Part shown: piece by piece, positions 34,092 through 35,939 of the stretch
Numbering within the stretch: position 1 is the stretch's first letter
Layout: each line of letters starts with the position of its first letter
Assembly: GCA_019634245.1 (NCBI GenBank)
Contig: JAHQVR010000271.1
Coordinates: 1-35,939 of the forward strand
Length of the DNA: 35,939 nt
Direction of reading: 5' to 3'
Source: Gammaproteobacteria bacterium
Lineage (GTDB): Bacteria; Pseudomonadota; Gammaproteobacteria; Granulosicoccales; Granulosicoccaceae
The notes under the pieces: generated by a model
The model's input: the letters and a program-made list of their open reading frames with translations, nothing else
The model's database searches: none
What the model was told of the DNA's origin: nothing
Made by a program: the position numbers and the translations under genes

Positions 34092-34838
34092 TCACTGTGA
34101 GAGCGCTGCTACGACGGCAGCCCCAAACTCTTGTGGTGATTCGAGCATCATTAGGTGACCCGTGTTGGGTATAACCTGCTCGCTTGTCGCTTGTTGAGAT
34201 ACCCACTCAGGTACATCCCATCCAGCCCGGGAGTGTTCTCCGGCAATTAAATGAAACGGTGTAGTAGAGGACAGTAGATTTTGAACGGATTCTAGGTAGT
34301 CAGTGTTCGCCGTGGCTTCCACGACCGCTGCGGCTTGAGCGCGAACGGTTGAAGCTGTTTGAAAGGCCAGCCAGCTTCGAGCTACAGCGCTGGTCCAATC
34401 ATTAATCGGTACGCCCGCATCGGCAATCCAGGCCTCTGGATTGGATCGGTAGTCAGCGACCATAGCTTCCACCTCGGATACTTCTTTTTTTGCAACTTGC
34501 GCAGACCAAAACGCATCTTTTAGTGTGAAATTACCTTCGATGCTCGTTACCGATGCGACCAGTTCGGGGTGTTTAGATGCGGTGAGTACGGCAACAGCAC
34601 CACCCACTGAATGGCCCACCAAGTGCACTTTGCCGAAGTTTTGTTCTTCGATGATCTGTGCAATATAGTCTGCTTGGTGTTGTAGCGTAAGGGCTGTGGG
34701 GATTGATTCAGCATTCGCACCGTACCCCAGTAGGTCTGGCGCTATTACCGTGGTGTTGTTTATAGATTGAAGAATCGCTGAGTCATTTAAGTGACCAAAC
34801 AACCCATGGATAAGAACGACGGATGGAGTGGATGTCAT
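34092..34838 (-). CDS. Alpha/beta hydrolase
   Basis: The 248-aa protein shows the fold's landmarks: VVLIHGLFGHLND (oxyanion HG loop), VIAPDLLGYGANAES, the nucleophile elbow VGHSVGGAVAV with Ser77, and the catalytic His228 in PNTGHLMMLESP. An acid residue probably lies near IAGEHSRAGWD (about 203-213). No signal peptide, so it acts in the cytoplasm. Enzymes of this type act on esters, lactones or C-C bonds; the substrate is not predictable. It follows the O6-alkylguanine methyltransferase gene by 68 bases on the same strand and may be co-transcribed. Confidence 0.88.
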   Translation of the reverse strand: MTSTPSVVLIHGLFGHLNDSAILQSINNTTVIAPDLLGYGANAESIPTALTLQHQADYIAQIIEEQNFGKVHLVGHSVGGAVAVLTASKHPELVASVTSIEGNFTLKDAFWSAQVAKKEVSEVEAMVADYRSNPEAWIADAGVPINDWTSAVARSWLAFQTASTVRAQAAAVVEATANTDYLESVQNLLSSTTPFHLIAGEHSRAGWDVPEWVSQQATSEQVIPNTGHLMMLESPQEFGAAVVAALSQ

Positions 34839-34906
34839 GGTGATAGTCGGTCAGCCGTGGTGGAGGCAGGGATATTATCAATGAATACCATAACAAGTCT
34901 CCACGG

Positions 34907-35479
34907 CTATTTACCGTAGTACAGCGCTTCAAGGTCAATCAGTTTTTGTTTGCGCCAAAGGCCACCGCCGTAACCTGTTAGAGAGCCATCGGCCCCTAAT
35001 ACGCGATGACAGGGGATGATCACAGCAATTTGGTTAGCACCATTGGATCGAGCCATGGCCCTGACAGCAGTCTCGCGCCCCACTTGTTTAGCGATTTGTG
35101 CATAGGTTCGGGTGGTACCCGCCGGGATTGCGCGAAGGGCTTGCCAAACAGTGCGTGTGAATTCACTTCCATGTTCTGTGAGCGGTACGGTGAACTCAGC
35201 GGATTTGCCGGTGAAGTAAGCGTCCAGCTCTGATTCAATTTGATCGCTGATGTTAAAACGACCGATACCAATGTCACCCTTTGCGTATTTATTCAACCTT
35301 TTTACTTCATTGGGCAAACCGCGTCGGTCTGAGAATTCCAATAGGTGCAGAGAGGAATCGTCCGTTACCAAGAACATTTGGCCCAGTGGTGTGTCAATAC
35401 AGGTGGCTTTGAGTTGCTCATTGTCCGTATATGAGTTGGAATCTCGTTCTAGCAACATTGATATCCATTCAATGGTCAT
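34907..35479 (-). CDS. Methylated-DNA--protein-cysteine methyltransferase (Ada C-terminal/Ogt-like)
   Basis: This suicide enzyme transfers the alkyl group from O6-alkylguanine to its own cysteine. The acceptor is Cys157 in IAVIIPCHRVLG; the DNA-binding helix-turn-helix region precedes it (TYAQIAKQVGRETAVRAMAR), and GSLTGYGGGLWRK follows. The N-terminal ferredoxin-like part begins CIDTPLGQMFLVTDDSSLHL and LLEFSDRRGL, which resembles the methyltransferase half of Ada rather than Ogt, but the Ada regulatory N-terminus is absent. ATG 35479 or ATG 35458 may be used; the second has GGA six bases before it. It diverges from an AlkD-like gene, forming an alkylation-repair pair. Confidence 0.93.
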   Translation of the reverse strand: MTIEWISMLLERDSNSYTDNEQLKATCIDTPLGQMFLVTDDSSLHLLEFSDRRGLPNEVKRLNKYAKGDIGIGRFNISDQIESELDAYFTGKSAEFTVPLTEHGSEFTRTVWQALRAIPAGTTRTYAQIAKQVGRETAVRAMARSNGANQIAVIIPCHRVLGADGSLTGYGGGLWRKQKLIDLEALYYGK

Positions 35480-35510
35480 AGTGGGTGCCTGTAGTAAATT
35501 ATCGGCTGTT

Positions 35511-35538
35511 ATTATACTATAAATATGATCAGTAATAA
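35511..35538 (-). promoter_or_regulatory. Candidate promoter for the methyltransferase gene
   Basis: On the minus strand a perfect -10 TATAAT (35516-35511) is preceded, with 16-base spacing, by TTATTA (35538-35533), a four-of-six match to -35. This puts the transcription start near 35504 and leaves a leader of about 25 bases. A direct repeat and a palindrome lie immediately upstream (35551-35597). Confidence 0.5.
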
Positions 35539-35550
35539 GCGTAGGTCGAG

Positions 35551-35597
35551 TTCGTAATGTTTTCCACGGCGTTTCAGCTGAAACGTTTGTAATGTTT
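35551..35597. promoter_or_regulatory. 16-bp perfect palindrome flanked by 12-bp direct repeats (putative operator)
   Basis: CGTTTCAGCTGAAACG (35570-35585) is its own reverse complement. It is flanked by TTCGTAATGTTT (35551-35562) and TTTGTAATGTTT (35586-35597), identical at 11 of 12 positions and in the same orientation. It sits between divergent alkylation-repair genes, about 13 bases upstream of the methyltransferase -35. A dimeric regulator site is the simplest reading; no known consensus is recognised. Confidence 0.5.
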
Positions 35598-35693
35598 CTG
35601 GTGTTTCTGGTGGTTCTGGTGTTTCTGGTGTTTCTGGTGGTTCTGGTGGTTCACGATTGGAGATCCGCGTTCAATCAACCATTCTGTGGATAG
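35592..35693 (+). CDS. Possible hydrophobic micro-protein encoded by a 9-bp minisatellite
   Basis: ATG 35592 opens a 33-codon frame ending at TAG 35691-35693, nine bases before the AlkD-like start. The repeat gives MFLVFLVVLVFLVFLVVLVV, a single uninterrupted membrane-length helix, followed by 13 polar residues. No clear ribosome site precedes it (GAAACGTTTGTA). It could be a leader peptide or a small membrane protein, or an accident of the T/G-rich repeat. No homology is claimed. Confidence 0.2.
   Translation: MFLVFLVVLVFLVFLVVLVVHDWRSAFNQPFCG
35595..35648 (+). repeat. 9-bp minisatellite (consensus KTTCTGGTG, 6 units)
   Basis: Six tandem 9-bp units cover 35595-35648: TTTCTGGTG occurs four times and GTTCTGGTG twice (units 3 and 6), after which the pattern decays (GTTCACGAT). 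It lies about 55 bases before the AlkD-like gene. The units differ only at the first base. This is the second 9-bp tandem array in the window and is unrelated in sequence to the one at 13657. Confidence 0.95.
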
Positions 35694-35702
35694 ATGTGAG
35701 TT

Positions 35703-35939
35703 ATGAAGCTAACCGAGGTACAAAAACAACTGCGCGATAAAGCGAATCCCGACATCGCTGAGCATTCGAAACGCTTTTTTAAAACAGGGAAAGGGGAATA
35801 CGGATACGGCGATAAGTTTTTGGGTGTTCGAGTACCGATCATTCGTAAAATAGCCAAATCGCATCGAGATGTGTCTGTAGATCAGTGTTTGAACATTCTT
35901 AGTTCTCGCTATCATGAAGAGCGCTTACTAGCCTTAATA
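35703..35939 (+). CDS. AlkD-like DNA alkylation repair protein, 5' end (partial)
   Basis: The first 79 codons are present and the frame is open at the window edge. The sequence KLTEVQKQLRDKANPDIAEH, then FFKTGKGEYGYGDKFLGVRV and PIIRKIAKSHRDVS, is the start of the HEAT-repeat DNA alkylation repair family, whose members AlkC/AlkD excise N3- and N7-alkylated purines without base flipping. ATG 35703 follows GATGTGAG by two bases. It diverges from the O6-alkylguanine methyltransferase, so both probably answer alkylation damage. The catalytic Asp and the remaining repeats lie outside the window. Confidence 0.88.
   Translation, partial: MKLTEVQKQLRDKANPDIAEHSKRFFKTGKGEYGYGDKFLGVRVPIIRKIAKSHRDVSVDQCLNILSSRYHEERLLALI

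Noticed and set aside
35595..35648. Possible CRISPR array
   Set aside because: Units are 9 bp and directly adjacent with no spacers; it is a minisatellite.

Overview
The window is a stretch of chromosome from a gammaproteobacterium outside the Enterobacterales. Two conserved gene orders support this: trpF-accD-folC-dedD(SPOR)-cvpA-purF at the left, and dksA-gluQ-small membrane protein-cbrA-cbrB in the middle, an order known from Pseudomonas and relatives. The genus cannot be named from the sequence. Coding density is very high: no gap above 300 bases, and no tRNA, rRNA, insertion sequence, prophage or CRISPR array seen. Both ends are cut (3' end of trpF, 5' end of an AlkD-like gene).

Layout. 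1-5117 (+): tryptophan, fatty acid, folate and purine genes, tightly packed. 5137-8564 (-): an HD-GYP protein, then a secreted L,D-transpeptidase translationally coupled to a TPR-like secreted partner with a similar C-terminal domain. 8578-9771 (+): glycerate 2-kinase. 9774-10574 (-): periplasmic parvulin. 10670-13965 (+): yciO, scpA, scpB with a long acidic tail, and an unrecognised ORF with an in-frame 9-bp tandem repeat. 13962-14507 (-): Smr protein. 14559-15451 (+): msrB coupled to a TlpA-like thioredoxin. 15478-25115 (-): read in transcription order xseA, dksA, gluQ, a two-helix membrane protein, cbrA, cbrB, acs. 25207-33842 (+): guaB-guaA, a Ca-binding-repeat surface protein followed by two lipoproteins, then a yoaA/dinG-type helicase, tsaB and a nitroreductase with ATGA overlaps. 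34092-35939: alpha/beta hydrolase and O6-alkylguanine-DNA methyltransferase (-), facing an AlkD-type DNA glycosylase (+) across a repeat-rich intergenic region.

Most genes are housekeeping; the interest lies in departures from family norms. DksA carries an Ala/Lys-rich histone-H1-like tail of about 130 residues. The CbrB-like regulator has a degraded AAA+ domain without GAFTGA, Walker B acidic residues or an evident arginine finger, and acs sits where Pseudomonas has the sRNA gene crcZ. The YoaA/DinG-type helicase appears to have lost one of four Fe-S cysteines. ScpB has an acidic tail of about 230 residues. The TSP3-repeat protein ends in a Cys-containing CTERM-like sorting signal. The methyltransferase/AlkD intergenic region combines a 16-bp palindrome, flanking direct repeats and a 9-bp minisatellite that could encode a hydrophobic micro-peptide.

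Functional calls rest on motifs and remembered family features; no database search was possible. Several starts were moved inward from the longest reading frame on the basis of ATGA/GTGA overlaps, Shine-Dalgarno spacing or signal peptides, as stated per gene.
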